Shown here: positions 44,228 to 54,042 of the stretch, one piece after another
Layout of the letters: each line of letters begins with the position of its first letter
How positions within the stretch are numbered: position 1 is the first letter of the stretch
Source of the DNA: Polaribacter sp. SA4-10
GTDB taxonomy: Bacteria; Bacteroidota; Bacteroidia; Flavobacteriales; Flavobacteriaceae
Length of the DNA stretch: 64,000 nucleotides
Direction: 5' to 3'
NCBI RefSeq assembly: GCF_002163835.1
Contig: NZ_CP019331.1
Location: 930,001 to 994,000, forward strand
Translations under genes and position numbers: made by a program
The notes under the pieces: generated by a model
Seen by the model: the letters and a program-made list of their open reading frames with translations, nothing else
Databases searched by the model: none
What the model was told of the DNA's origin: nothing

Positions 44228-44300
44228 GAAAAAATTAATTTTTAAATATAAAACGATATTAAACAAAAAATCTCAATGAATTTACATTGAGATTTTTTTA
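44222..44300 (+). repeat. Shared array-exit sequence, copy 3, with terminator
   Basis: GTTAGCGAAAAAATTAATTTTTAAATATAAAA matches copies 1 and 2. The hairpin AATCTCAATG / CATTGAGATT (44269-44294) with T-run has diverged from theirs. It is the terminator for the cassette side and for ychF on the minus strand. Confidence 0.75.
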
Positions 44301-44340
44301 TTCTGAGCTTATGTCAGCATTTAACTTTTTATAATTGCTT

Positions 44341-45432
44341 TTACACGTTAAAACGAAAGTGCATTACATCACCATCTTTAACAATATATTCCTTACCCTC
44401 TACTCTCATTTTACCAGCTTCTTTTACTTTCGCTTCAGAACCAAAAGCAACGTAATCTTCGTAAGCAATCGTTTCTGCTCTAATAAAACCTTTTTCAAAA
44501 TCGGTATGAATTACACCAGCAGCCTGTGGCGCAGTAGATCCAACAGGAATTGTCCAAGCTCTCACTTCTTTTACACCTGCTGTAAAATACGTTTGTAAGT
44601 TTAATAATTTATATGCAGAACGTACTAATCTAGCAACACCAGCTTCTTCTAAGCCAATATCTGCCAAAAACATTTGTCTTTCTTCATAATCTTCTAATTC
44701 TGTAATATCTGCTTCTGTACCCACTGCTAACACAATAACTTCTGCGTTTTCATCTTTTACAGCTTCTCTTATTCTTTCTACATAATCATTTCCAGAAACG
44801 GCAGCATCTTCATCAACATTACAAACATATAATACAGGTTTTAATGTGATAAATTGTAATACTTGTACAAACTCCATTTCTTTTTCAGAAAAGTCGAGTG
44901 TTCTTACAGAAACTCCTTTAAGTAACGTTTCTTCAATTCTTAATAAAACAACCAATTCTGCTTGCGCTTCTTTATTCCCTGTTTTTGCAGTTCTTTTTAC
45001 GCGCTCTAAACGTTTTTCAACAGTTTCTAAATCTTTTAATTGCAATTCAATATCAATCGTTTCTTTATCTCTAACAGGATCTACAGACTCATCTACATGA
45101 ATAATGTTATCATTATCAAAACAACGAATTACATGTAAAAGTGCATCTGTTTCTCTAATATTTGCTAAAAACTGATTTCCTAAACCTTCTCCTTTACTTG
45201 CTCCTTTAACAAGACCAGCAATATCTACAATCTCTACAGTTGCAGGTAAAACTCTTTCTGGGTTTACCAATTCTTCTAATTTCTCAATTCTCTTATCCGG
45301 CACATTTACAACGCCTAAATTAGGTTCTATTGTACAAAAAGGAAAGTTTGCACTTTGCGCTTTTGCATTTGATAAACAGTTAAATAAAGTTGATTTTCCT
45401 ACGTTTGGTAATCCTACAATTCCAGCTTTCAT
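44341..45432 (-). CDS. ychF: Redox/translation-linked GTPase-ATPase YchF (OLA1)
   Basis: A universally conserved Obg-family P-loop protein of 363 residues that binds ribosomes and prefers ATP. G1 GLPNVGKST (6-14), [20 protein letters not shown] (G3 and switch), the G4 region CNVDED (in place of NKxD), and a C-terminal TGS domain ending [10 protein letters not shown]. Intact and standard in length. A partial copy of its 3' end lies 4 kb away at 40287-40530. Confidence 0.96.
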   Translation of the reverse strand: MKAGIVGLPNVGKSTLFNCLSNAKAQSANFPFCTIEPNLGVVNVPDKRIEKLEELVNPERVLPATVEIVDIAGLVKGASKGEGLGNQFLANIRETDALLHVIRCFDNDNIIHVDESVDPVRDKETIDIELQLKDLETVEKRLERVKRTAKTGNKEAQAELVVLLRIEETLLKGVSVRTLDFSEKEMEFVQVLQFITLKPVLYVCNVDEDAAVSGNDYVERIREAVKDENAEVIVLAVGTEADITELEDYEERQMFLADIGLEEAGVARLVRSAYKLLNLQTYFTAGVKEVRAWTIPVGSTAPQAAGVIHTDFEKGFIRAETIAYEDYVAFGSEAKVKEAGKMRVEGKEYIVKDGDVMHFRFNV

Positions 45433-45499
45433 GTAAATAAATTTTGCGAGTGCAAATATAACTGATTTACTTCAAAAATCAATCTGTTATAAAAACAAA

Positions 45500-45530
45500 A
45501 AATCCCGCTAAAAGCAGGATTTTTAAATAG
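45500..45530 (-). terminator. Ferredoxin gene terminator
   Basis: AAATCC(C)GCT-AAAA-AGCAGGATTT hairpin with A- and T-runs, just after the minus-strand ferredoxin stop at 45545. Confidence 0.65.
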
Positions 45531-45544
45531 GATACTATTTTTTA

Positions 45545-45895
45545 TTATTCGTTATGCATAAAACGTTGTTTTTCTAACAACTCTTCTTCTGTTTCTACAT
45601 TATCATCATCTGGCACACAACAATCTACAGGACAAACTGCTGCACATTGAGGCTCGTCATGAAAACCTTTACATTCTGTACACTTATCTGCAACAATGAA
45701 ATAAATTTCATCTGAAACGGGTTCTTGATCCTCATTAGAATCTACAGCTTTACCATTTGGTAAAACTACATTTCCTTTTAAATCTGTACCTTGTGAATAT
45801 TTCCAATCATCTGCGCCTTCATAAATTGCTGTATTTGGACACTCAGGTTCACAAGCTCCACAATTTATACATTCATCTGTTATTATAATTGCCAT
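45545..45895 (-). CDS. 2[4Fe-4S] ferredoxin
   Basis: A 116-residue electron carrier starting at ATG 45895 ([20 protein letters not shown]). It has two cluster motifs: [12 protein letters not shown] (residues about 9-20) and [18 protein letters not shown], separated by a 40-residue insert with [13 protein letters not shown], the pattern of Azotobacter FdIII/YfhL-like proteins of this phylum. A longer frame to 45961 overlaps its own promoter and is rejected. Divergent from the acyl-CoA reductase gene. Confidence 0.92.
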   Translation of the reverse strand: MAIIITDECINCGACEPECPNTAIYEGADDWKYSQGTDLKGNVVLPNGKAVDSNEDQEPVSDEIYFIVADKCTECKGFHDEPQCAAVCPVDCCVPDDDNVETEEELLEKQRFMHNE

Positions 45896-45930
45896 AATTT
45901 TCTTTACTGTTTTTTGTACATTTGCAATTG

Positions 45931-45961
45931 CAAAAATAAAGCCAAAATTATAGACAACCAA
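45931..45961 (-). promoter_or_regulatory. Ferredoxin promoter
   Basis: Minus strand: TTG (45961-45959), 20 nt, TATTTTTG (45938-45931). Close to TTG-N19-TAnnTTTG, and 35 nt before the ATG at 45895. Confidence 0.6.
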
Positions 45962-45966
45962 AATAA

Positions 45967-47028
45967 ATGAATAGTATTCAAAATAGAATTGCTGCTTTTG
46001 TAAAATTAGGCCATTTTTTAAGTCAGTTTTCAGCAGATAAAATTGAAAAAAAAGAGACTGCAGAATTCAATGATTTATTTTTTGATGGATTTAAACATCA
46101 ATTAAAAGTTGCCCAAGAAAACAACTCTTGGTTTACAAAAGAGAACATTTTTTTCTCGCTAGAAAGCTGGTCTAAATCACTAACAACTAACAATTTAGAT
46201 AACTTGATTAAAAATGAAGATCTCACATCAATAAAACCTAAAAAGGTGGCTATTGTTATGGCAGGAAATATTCCTTTAGTTGGTTTTCATGATTTTTTAT
46301 CGGTACTTATTTCTGGTCATTCTGTAGTAGTGAAACAATCTTCTAATGACAAACATATTTTACCTTTTTTAGGTAAGTATTTAGAATACGTTTATCCTAG
46401 TTTTAAAGAAAAAATCACTTTTACGGAAGAAAAGTTAGAAGACTTTGATGCCGTTATTGCTACCGGAAGTAATAATACAGCGCGTTATTTTGAATATTAT
46501 TTTAAAAATAAGCCAAATATTATTAGAAAAAGCAGAAATTCTGTTGCTGTTTTAACAGGAAAAGAGTCTGAAGCGGATTTAGAAAAATTAGCTGATGATG
46601 TTTTTCAATATTTTGGTTTAGGTTGTAGAAGTGTTTCTAAATTATACGTACCAAAAGGGTATAATTTTGATGCTTTCTTTACAGGAATGTACATCAAAAA
46701 AGAAATCATTAACAATGCCAAATATGCAAATAACTACGATTATAACAAGGCGGTATATTTAATGAGCGAATTTGATTTATTAGAAAACGGATTTTTAATG
46801 ATAAAAGAAGATGCAAGTTACTCCTCTCCTATTGCTACCGTTTTTTATGAATATTATGAGAATGAAATAGATTTAAAAATAAAATTACATCTAGAAAAAG
46901 AAAAAATTCAATGTATCGTTTCTAAAGGATTTATAGAAAATGAAATCGCTTTTGGAGAAACACAAAACCCTGAATTGGCAGATTATGCAGACGGAATTAA
47001 CACATTAGATTTTTTATCAAAAATTTAA
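45967..47028 (+). CDS. LuxC-like acyl-CoA reductase
   Basis: A 353-residue member of the acyl-CoA reductase (LuxC) branch of the aldehyde dehydrogenase superfamily. Recognisable blocks are [32 protein letters not shown] (about 93-124, nucleotide binding) and [15 protein letters not shown] with the candidate catalytic Cys (about 221). It would reduce an acyl-CoA to an aldehyde with NADPH. It stands beside serC in the order often seen in flavobacteria. Substrate unknown. Confidence 0.82.
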   Translation: MNSIQNRIAAFVKLGHFLSQFSADKIEKKETAEFNDLFFDGFKHQLKVAQENNSWFTKENIFFSLESWSKSLTTNNLDNLIKNEDLTSIKPKKVAIVMAGNIPLVGFHDFLSVLISGHSVVVKQSSNDKHILPFLGKYLEYVYPSFKEKITFTEEKLEDFDAVIATGSNNTARYFEYYFKNKPNIIRKSRNSVAVLTGKESEADLEKLADDVFQYFGLGCRSVSKLYVPKGYNFDAFFTGMYIKKEIINNAKYANNYDYNKAVYLMSEFDLLENGFLMIKEDASYSSPIATVFYEYYENEIDLKIKLHLEKEKIQCIVSKGFIENEIAFGETQNPELADYADGINTLDFLSKI

Positions 47029-47050
47029 ACAACAGGTAACAACATTTATA

Positions 47051-48118
47051 ATGAAAAAGCACAACTTTAGCGCAGGTCCTTGTATTTTACCACAAGAAGT
47101 ATTGCAACAAGCTTCAGCCGCAATCATCAATTTTAATAATGATGATTTATCTTTAATAGAAATTTCTCACAGAAGTAACTCTTTTGTAGCTGTTATGGAA
47201 AAAGCGAGGAATTTAGCTTTAGAATTACTTGGTCTAGAGAATAAAGGGTACAAAGCACTGTTTTTACAAGGGGGTGCAAGTTTAGAGTTCTTAATGGTTG
47301 CTTATAATTTATTAAATAAAAAAGCAGCGTATTTAAATACAGGAACTTGGGCTGATAAAGCCATTATAGAAGCAAAACATTTTGGTAAATTAGTAGAAGT
47401 TGCTTCTTCTAAAGACAAAAAATACAATTATATTCCTAAAGGATATGAAATTCCTACAGACGCAGATTATTTTCACTGTACAAGTAATAATACCGTTGCA
47501 GGAACACAAATGAAAGAATTTCCGGAAACGAATGTTTCTTTAGTTTGTGATATGAGTTCAGATATTTTTTCTCGTCAATTAGATTTTTCTAAATTCGATT
47601 TAATTTATGCTGGTGCTCAAAAAAATATGGGTCCTGCAGGCGCAACTTTAGTAATTATAAAAGAAGATATTTTAGGAAAAGTTGAAAGACACATCCCTTC
47701 TATGTTAGATTATCAAATTCATATAGATAAAGACAGTATGTATAATACACCTTCTGTTTTTGCTGTTTATGTTTCTATGTTAACATTGCAATGGTTAAAA
47801 GATTTAGGTGGAATTCCGTTTATTGAAGAAGTAAACAACAAAAAAGCGGCACTTTTATATACTGAAATTGATAGAAATCCGCTTTTTAAAGGAATTGTTG
47901 CAAGAGAAGACAGAAGTACAATGAATGCTACTTTTGTTTTAACAGATAAAAGTTTAAAAGATACGTTTGATAAAATGTGGACTGAAGCTGGAATTAGCGG
48001 TATAAACGGCCACAGAAGTGTTGGTGGTTATAGAGCTAGTATGTACAATGCTTTGCCTTTATATAGCGTTCAAACATTAGTTGATGTAATGAAAGCATTA
48101 GAAAGAGCGCAAGCTTAA
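47051..48118 (+). CDS. serC: Phosphoserine aminotransferase
   Basis: PLP-dependent transamination of 3-phosphohydroxypyruvate to phosphoserine in serine synthesis; also used in pyridoxine synthesis. HNFSAGPCILP start, GGASLEF phosphate loop and the PLP lysine in YAGAQKNMGPAG (about 193-204) are present. Length 355 is normal. Likely co-transcribed with serA. Confidence 0.97.
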   Translation: MKKHNFSAGPCILPQEVLQQASAAIINFNNDDLSLIEISHRSNSFVAVMEKARNLALELLGLENKGYKALFLQGGASLEFLMVAYNLLNKKAAYLNTGTWADKAIIEAKHFGKLVEVASSKDKKYNYIPKGYEIPTDADYFHCTSNNTVAGTQMKEFPETNVSLVCDMSSDIFSRQLDFSKFDLIYAGAQKNMGPAGATLVIIKEDILGKVERHIPSMLDYQIHIDKDSMYNTPSVFAVYVSMLTLQWLKDLGGIPFIEEVNNKKAALLYTEIDRNPLFKGIVAREDRSTMNATFVLTDKSLKDTFDKMWTEAGISGINGHRSVGGYRASMYNALPLYSVQTLVDVMKALERAQA

Positions 48119-48197
48119 TTCTTTAGTAAAGTGAAGAAAAAATATGAAAGTTTAAAATTTAAACTTTCAATTATTAAATTTTTGAATAAAAATAAGA

Positions 48198-49148
48198 ATG
48201 AAAATATTAGCAAACGATGGAATTTCTCAAAGCGGAATTGATGCTTTAGAAAAAGGAGGATTTGAAGTAATAACTACAATGGTTGCACAAAATCAATTAG
48301 AAAATTATATTAATACAAATTCTATAGATGCCCTTTTAGTAAGAAGTAATACACAAGTTAGACAAGAATTAATTGAAGCTTGCCCAAGTATAAAATTAAT
48401 TGGTTGTGGCGGAGTTGACATGGATAATATTGATGTAGATTACGCAATAGACAATGGTTTACATGTAATAAATACGCCTGCAGCTTCTTCTAATTCTGTT
48501 GCAGAATTAGTTTTTGCACATCTTTTTGGAATGGCTCGTTTTTTACATTCTTCTAACAGAGAAATGCCTTTAGAAGGAGATTCTCGTTTTAAAGAATTGA
48601 AAAAAGCCTATTCATCTGGAATTGAATTACGTGGTAAAACTTTAGGAATTATTGGTTTTGGAAGAGTTGGCCAAGAAGTTGCAAAAATTGGTTTAGGAAT
48701 AGGAATGAATGTAATTGCAACAGACGCAGTTATTAAAAGTGCTCCTATTTCTATAGATTTTTTTAACGGACAGAAAGTAACAATACATATTGATACTATT
48801 CCAAAAGAAGAATTGTTAAAAGAAGCAGATTTTATTACTTTACATGTCTCAGAACAAGACGACTACCTTATAACAGCAAAGGAAATCGAAAAAATGAAAG
48901 ATGGTGTTGGACTTGTAAATACAGCTAGAGGTGGTATTTTACATGAAGTAGATTTAGTAAAAGCAATACAAAGTGGTAAAGTGCAATTTGCTGGTTTAGA
49001 TGTTTTTGAAACAGAACCTACACCTGCTGTTCAACTTTTAATGAATCCAGAAATCTCTTTAACACCGCACATCGGAGCAAGTACAATAGAAGCACAGGAA
49101 CGAATTGGAGTAGAGTTAGCACAACAAATCATTCAGCTTTTAAGATAG
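48198..49148 (+). CDS. serA: D-3-phosphoglycerate dehydrogenase, short form
   Basis: Oxidises 3-phosphoglycerate with NAD, the first step of serine synthesis. Rossmann motif GFGRVGQEV (about 152-160), the Arg in VNTARGGILHE, and HIGAST near the C-terminus carry the usual catalytic residues. At 316 residues it lacks the ACT regulatory domain, so serine feedback is not expected. Its place next to serC supports the specific assignment among 2-hydroxyacid dehydrogenases. Confidence 0.9.
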   Translation: MKILANDGISQSGIDALEKGGFEVITTMVAQNQLENYINTNSIDALLVRSNTQVRQELIEACPSIKLIGCGGVDMDNIDVDYAIDNGLHVINTPAASSNSVAELVFAHLFGMARFLHSSNREMPLEGDSRFKELKKAYSSGIELRGKTLGIIGFGRVGQEVAKIGLGIGMNVIATDAVIKSAPISIDFFNGQKVTIHIDTIPKEELLKEADFITLHVSEQDDYLITAKEIEKMKDGVGLVNTARGGILHEVDLVKAIQSGKVQFAGLDVFETEPTPAVQLLMNPEISLTPHIGASTIEAQERIGVELAQQIIQLLR

Positions 49149-49151
49149 TTT

Positions 49152-50390
49152 ATGGCAAGTATAAAACCTTTTAAAGCAGTTAGAGCAACAAGAGATAAAG
49201 TGGCTATGGTTTCGTCTAAATCATATGAGGTTTATACTCCTGAAATGCTGGACTCTAAATTGGCTTTTAATCCGTATACCTTTTTACATGTAATTAATCC
49301 AGGTTATAAATACCATAAACAAGATTTAAGTGGTGAATTGCGGTTTAAATTGGTGCATAACCGCTATTTAGAGTTTAAAGAAAACGAAATATTTGCGCAA
49401 GACGAGACACCCGCTTTTTATATTTATCAGAAAATAACGCCAACAAAATCTTTCTGTGGAATAATTGCTGCAACTTCTGTTGCTGATTATCATAATAATA
49501 TTATTAAAAAACACGAAGGGACTCTTAGAAAAAGAGAGTTATTATTTGAAAACTATTTAAAAAATACTGGTTTTAACGCAGAACCTGTGCTATTAACCTA
49601 TCCTGACAATGATGTGGTTACTGCTATTGTTGAAAAATATACACAAGAAAGGGCAGAATATGAGTTTTCTACGACAGATAAAATTTCACATGCCCTCTGG
49701 CTTGTAAACGATCCCAGCGATATTGAGCAAATAACTACTGAATTTAAAGAAATAAACACCTTATATATTGCAGATGGGCACCACAGATCTACCTCTTCTT
49801 GCTTATTGGCAGAAAGATTGGCTAAAGAAAACCCCAAGCATACAGGAACCGAAGATTATAACTTTTTCATGAGTTATTTATTACCGGAAAGCCAATTGAG
49901 TATCCATGAATTTAATCGCTTTATAAAAGATTTAAATGGATTTACTCCGGATGAGTTTTTAATAGAATTAGATACTTTTTTTAGAATCGAACGTTGGAAC
50001 CAAGAATTGTACAAGCCTCAAGAAAAGCATCATTTTAGTATGTATTTAGACGGGGCATTTTACGGGTTGTACTTGCGTAAATCTCTCTATAATTTTACCG
50101 ATGCTTTGAGTAAACTAGATGCTCAGATTCTTTATACAACCGTATTGAAACCCATATTAGGTATCAATGATATAAGAAATGATTCTAAAATTGTGTATTC
50201 TCAAAATAAATCTGATAGTTTAGAACTGAAAACAAAAGTAGATTCTGGCGCCTTTAAAGTCTCTTTCGGAATGTTACCAGCAAGCATAAAAGAGCTAAAA
50301 GAAATTGTAGACGCAGGTCTATTAATGCCTCCAAAAACAACGTATATCGAACCAAAACTAAGAAGTGCTTTGACTATTTATGAATTTTAA
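49152..50390 (+). CDS. DUF1015 family protein
   Basis: A 412-residue protein of the DUF1015 family: SIKPFKAVRATRDKVAMVSSKSYEV near the start and the conserved LYIADGHHRSTSS block (about 205-217). Members often sit beside serA/serC, and some have been suggested to act as HTH-containing or kinase-like serine-related proteins, but this is not established here. It begins 3 nt after serA. Confidence 0.88.
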   Translation: MASIKPFKAVRATRDKVAMVSSKSYEVYTPEMLDSKLAFNPYTFLHVINPGYKYHKQDLSGELRFKLVHNRYLEFKENEIFAQDETPAFYIYQKITPTKSFCGIIAATSVADYHNNIIKKHEGTLRKRELLFENYLKNTGFNAEPVLLTYPDNDVVTAIVEKYTQERAEYEFSTTDKISHALWLVNDPSDIEQITTEFKEINTLYIADGHHRSTSSCLLAERLAKENPKHTGTEDYNFFMSYLLPESQLSIHEFNRFIKDLNGFTPDEFLIELDTFFRIERWNQELYKPQEKHHFSMYLDGAFYGLYLRKSLYNFTDALSKLDAQILYTTVLKPILGINDIRNDSKIVYSQNKSDSLELKTKVDSGAFKVSFGMLPASIKELKEIVDAGLLMPPKTTYIEPKLRSALTIYEF

Positions 50391-50442
50391 CGCAGCGTTT
50401 AATTCAGAACTTATTCGATTATTTAATTAAAAAGAAAACTTC

Positions 50443-51105
50443 ATGGAAATACAAAAAAAAATACAGGACATAAAAAAGTTAATTCCTGATAATGTAAGCT
50501 TAGTAGCGGTTTCTAAAACAAAACCTATTGAAGATTTACAAGAAGCTTATGATGCAGGTCAGCGCATCTTTGGTGAGAATAAGATTCAGGAAATGGTTGA
50601 AAAATATGATGCATTACCCAAAGACATAAAATGGCATATGATTGGTCATTTACAAAGTAATAAGGTAAAGTATATGGCTCATTTTGTAGATTTAATTCAT
50701 GGTATTGATCGATTTAAAACATTGAAAGAAATAAACAAACAAGCCAAAAAAAATAATAGAATTATTAATTGTTTATTACAAGCCAAAATTGCGAAAGAAG
50801 AAACTAAATTTGGATTGTCTTTTGAAGAAATTTCATCAATTTTAGAATCTGAAGAGTTCGCCGAGCTACAAAATATAAATATTGTTGGTTTTATGGGAAT
50901 GGCAACCTTTACAGATGATAAAAATCAATTAACTGAAGAATTTACAGCACTTAAAAACTTTTTTGATGCTCTTAAAAGCAAACATTCTAATTTAGAAATT
51001 TTATCAATGGGAATGAGTGGTGACTATGAACTAGCAATAGAAAATGGTAGTACTATGATTCGTGTTGGTAGCGCTATATTTGGCAATCGTAATTATAAAC
51101 CTTAA
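50443..51105 (+). CDS. yggS: YggS/PLPBP family pyridoxal-phosphate homeostasis protein
   Basis: A 220-residue TIM-barrel PLP carrier without known enzyme activity. The PLP-binding Lys is in LVAVSKTKP (about 22-30), followed by FGENKIQEM, WHMIGHLQSNK and the phosphate-binding LSMGMSGDYELAIENGSTMIRVGSAIFG. Length normal. Confidence 0.95.
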   Translation: MEIQKKIQDIKKLIPDNVSLVAVSKTKPIEDLQEAYDAGQRIFGENKIQEMVEKYDALPKDIKWHMIGHLQSNKVKYMAHFVDLIHGIDRFKTLKEINKQAKKNNRIINCLLQAKIAKEETKFGLSFEEISSILESEEFAELQNINIVGFMGMATFTDDKNQLTEEFTALKNFFDALKSKHSNLEILSMGMSGDYELAIENGSTMIRVGSAIFGNRNYKP

Positions 51106-51126
51106 TTTTACCCTAAAGAAGATAAT

Positions 51127-52206
51127 TTGTACGCTATTTTAGATATTGAAACCACAGGAGGAAAATTTAATGAAGAAGGAATCACAGAGATTGCTATCTA
51201 TAAATTTGACGGACATGAAGTTGTAGATCAGTTCATTAGTTTAGTGAACCCTGAAATACCTATTCAAGAATTTGTTGTTAAACTTACAGGTATAAACAAC
51301 AACATGTTGCGCAATGCGCCTAAATTTTATGAAGTTGCAAAAAGGATTGTAGAGATCACTAAAGATTGTACACTTGTTGCTCATAATACTTCATTTGACT
51401 ACAGAATATTAAGCACAGAATACGGTAGATTAGGTTTTGATTTTGATAGAAATACACTTTGTACTGTAGAATTAAGTCAGAAACTAATTTTAGATCAACC
51501 TTCTTATAGTTTAGGTAAATTAACTAGAGCTTTAGGAATACCAATGACAGATAGACATAGAGCTTCTGGAGATGCGTTGGCAACTGTACAACTTTTTAAA
51601 CTACTTTTAGAAAAAGATATTAATAAGGCCATCATACAGAGTTCTATAAAATACCACGACAAAAGATTAGAAAAAGAAAAAGTAAAAAACTTAATAGACT
51701 CTATTCCTCAAGTTTTAGGCGTTTTTTATGTTCATGATTCTGAAGGAAAAGTTATTTTTATTGGAAGAGGAAAAAATATAAACTCTGAAGTAAATAAGCT
51801 CTTTTTAAAAACAACGAAAAGAGCCGTTAAAGTTCAAGATAGAGCAACTACTATTTCTTTTGAAAAAACAGGAAATGAGCTTTTTACACGTTTAAAATAT
51901 GATGTTGAACTAGAAGCGTTATCTCCTAAATATAACTTTAAAAAGAAACGCAAAATAACTACTCAGAACTTTAATAATGAAGACTTTATTATTATTGATA
52001 AAGGAAGAGAAATTGAAGAACATGCTATTGTTTTAATACAAAATAATGAAGTATTTGGTTTTGGATACACCAATTTAGCGTATCAAGAAAACCAAATAGA
52101 CATACTTAAAACAATACTTACACCTTTAGAAGATAAAGAAATAGCAAAAACTATTGTTAAAAATTATTTAAACAAAAATAAAGTTCAGAAAATTATTCGC
52201 TTGTAA
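51127..52206 (+). CDS. DEDDh exonuclease (DnaQ-like) with a degenerate GIY-YIG half
   Basis: A 359-residue protein that starts at TTG. The N-terminal exonuclease domain has ExoI AILDIETTGGKFNEEGI (3-19), ExoII LVAHNTSFDYRIL (about 86-98) and ExoIII HRASGDALAT. From about 195 a UvrC/Cho-like GIY-YIG module follows (GVFYVHDSEGKVIFIGRGKNI), in which the usual GVYYF/YIGKS tyrosines are changed to Phe. It probably trims or repairs DNA; it is not the replicative epsilon subunit for certain. Confidence 0.85.
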   Translation: MYAILDIETTGGKFNEEGITEIAIYKFDGHEVVDQFISLVNPEIPIQEFVVKLTGINNNMLRNAPKFYEVAKRIVEITKDCTLVAHNTSFDYRILSTEYGRLGFDFDRNTLCTVELSQKLILDQPSYSLGKLTRALGIPMTDRHRASGDALATVQLFKLLLEKDINKAIIQSSIKYHDKRLEKEKVKNLIDSIPQVLGVFYVHDSEGKVIFIGRGKNINSEVNKLFLKTTKRAVKVQDRATTISFEKTGNELFTRLKYDVELEALSPKYNFKKKRKITTQNFNNEDFIIIDKGREIEEHAIVLIQNNEVFGFGYTNLAYQENQIDILKTILTPLEDKEIAKTIVKNYLNKNKVQKIIRL

Positions 52207-52440
52207 ATAAACAAGTTACAGCTAACCCTACTTCTACTATTTATTTGTAATATCATTTTTACGCAAAAATAAAAGCCCTCTCAAATAGGAATAATTTTAT
52301 ACGTTTTAGCACGAGTAAAAAAGAATATTCTGTTCAAGCATATTCATATTTATAAGAATTTTACAAACAAATTATTATAGCTAAAAATTCTTATTTAATC
52401 TATTTAATTAAGGTAGATTAGCACAAATTACGTAAAAACT

Positions 52441-52971
52441 ATGTCAACAGAATTACTAATATCACAATTTCAAAATAAAGATTCTAAAGCTTTTGAGAAG
52501 TTATATATGATGTACAGTAATAGCATTTTGGGTATTATAAACAACATTGTAAGAAATAATGATGTTGCAGAAGAAATTGTACAAGATGTATTTATTAAAG
52601 CTTGGAATAATTCAGAAAAATATTCTGCAAAAAAAGGCCGTTTCTTTACCTGGATTTTAAATATAGCAAGGAATTCTGCAATAGACCACACAAGATCAAA
52701 AGCATTTAAAAATTCTAAACAAAACCAAAATGCAGATTATTTCGTAGATATATTAGAGAACAATGAAAGTTTAGATTCTCAAACTAACGGTATTGGAATA
52801 AAAGAGTTTGTAACAAAATTAGCTAAAAAGTGTAAAGAAGTAATAGAGCTTATCTATTTTAAAGGCTATACTCAAAAAGAAGTATCAGAAACTTTAGAAA
52901 TACCTTTAGGAACTATTAAAACTAGAAATAGAAACTGTATTAATGAACTAAGAAAACAACTTAGAGAATAA
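52441..52971 (+). CDS. ECF-type RNA polymerase sigma factor
   Basis: A 176-residue sigma-70-like factor with region 2 (FEKLYMMYSNSILGIINNIVRNNDVAEEIVQDVFIKAW, about 18-55) and region 4 (VIELIYFKGYTQKEVSETLEIPLGTIKTR, about 139-167) but no region 1.1 or 3, as in extracytoplasmic-function factors. The anti-sigma gene follows 3 nt after its stop. Targets may include the TonB/DUF4331 cluster next door, but this is only inferred from position. Confidence 0.93.
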   Translation: MSTELLISQFQNKDSKAFEKLYMMYSNSILGIINNIVRNNDVAEEIVQDVFIKAWNNSEKYSAKKGRFFTWILNIARNSAIDHTRSKAFKNSKQNQNADYFVDILENNESLDSQTNGIGIKEFVTKLAKKCKEVIELIYFKGYTQKEVSETLEIPLGTIKTRNRNCINELRKQLRE

Positions 52972-52974
52972 ATT

Positions 52975-53763
52975 ATGGAAGCACAAGAATACATAAAATC
53001 TGGAATTTTAGAGTTGTACGTAGCTGGATCACTTTCTAATAAAGAAAATGAAGAAGTTTATGAGATGATAAAGAAACACCCTGAAATTTTAAATGAAATT
53101 GAAGGTATAGAAAACTCAATTGTTACTTTAACTGCCGCATTAACATCAAAAGATGCCAAAGGTTTTTTTAAGAAAATTAAAACAAAACTAAGTTTACTTG
53201 ATGAAACAAAAGTGATTTCATTAACTAATAGAAAAAATAACTGGGTTAATTATTCTGGTTGGGCAGCTTCTATTTTAATTGGAAGTACACTTATTTGGTC
53301 TATAAATAAGAATAACGCCTTAAAAAACCAATTAACTGGAGAAAGACAACAAATGGAACTTCAGATAGAAAAATCTTCTAATAGCTTAGCTGAAGCAGAA
53401 AAATTAATAACTATTTTTAGAGATAATGATATTATTTCTATTCCACTTAAAGGACAAACGGTTGCGCCAGAAGCATATGCTAAAGTATATTTAGATAAGA
53501 AAACAAAAAGTATTTATTTAGATGTAAAAGGGTTACCAGATCCACCAAAAGGAAAAGTATACCAAGTTTGGTCTTTAAAATTAAACCCATTAACTCCAAC
53601 GAGTATGGGAACTTTAGATACTTTTATCACAGATACAAACAAGATTTTTACGTTTGATTCTAATGATGGTGAACAAGCTTGGGGAATCACTTTAGAACCA
53701 GCTGGAGGAAGTAAAACTCCTTCATTAGACCAATTATATACATTAGGAACAATACCTGCTTAA
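52975..53763 (+). CDS. RskA-like anti-sigma factor
   Basis: A 262-residue membrane protein: a cytoplasmic zinc-less anti-sigma part (about 1-85, start EYIKSGILELYVAGSLSN), one membrane helix (about 90-110, WAASILIGSTLIWSI), and a periplasmic anti-sigma-K (RskA) domain with VYLDKKTKSIYLDVKGLPDPPKGKVYQVW. It should hold the upstream sigma factor at the membrane until released by proteolysis. Confidence 0.9.
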   Translation: MEAQEYIKSGILELYVAGSLSNKENEEVYEMIKKHPEILNEIEGIENSIVTLTAALTSKDAKGFFKKIKTKLSLLDETKVISLTNRKNNWVNYSGWAASILIGSTLIWSINKNNALKNQLTGERQQMELQIEKSSNSLAEAEKLITIFRDNDIISIPLKGQTVAPEAYAKVYLDKKTKSIYLDVKGLPDPPKGKVYQVWSLKLNPLTPTSMGTLDTFITDTNKIFTFDSNDGEQAWGITLEPAGGSKTPSLDQLYTLGTIPA

Positions 53764-53786
53764 AGTAAGACATAACAAACATAAAA

Positions 53787-53820
53787 AGATCCGTTAAATA
53801 ATTTTAACGGATTTTTTTTC
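53787..53820 (+). terminator. Anti-sigma gene terminator
   Basis: Perfect 10-bp stem ATCCGTTAAA / TTTAACGGAT with a 4-nt loop and eight T residues, 25 nt after the stop. Confidence 0.85.
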
Positions 53821-54042
53821 ATCACTTTTTCATTGTACTACTAGATGGAATAATAAGAATGGAGTTAAACAACTCAAAAAAGAGTCTCCTAAATCTTTAG
53901 ACCCCTCTTACAGAAAGTAGTATTTAAAGTAAATAGGTTGGTAAAGGAAAAAAAGCGTCAGCAAAGTAAAGACTGACACTTCAACTTAAAAATCACCACA
54001 ATTTATAGGTAATAATTAAAATATTAGGGGCTATTAACAATT

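Noticed and set aside
44335..44598. Plus-strand frame over the 3' end of ychF
   Set aside because: It is antisense to a conserved gene and has a Phe/Ser-rich composition typical of shadows.
52400..52440. Common ECF promoter for the sigma gene and the DUF4331 cluster (CGTAA in both upstream regions)
   Set aside because: Only five bases are shared and no matching upstream box was found.
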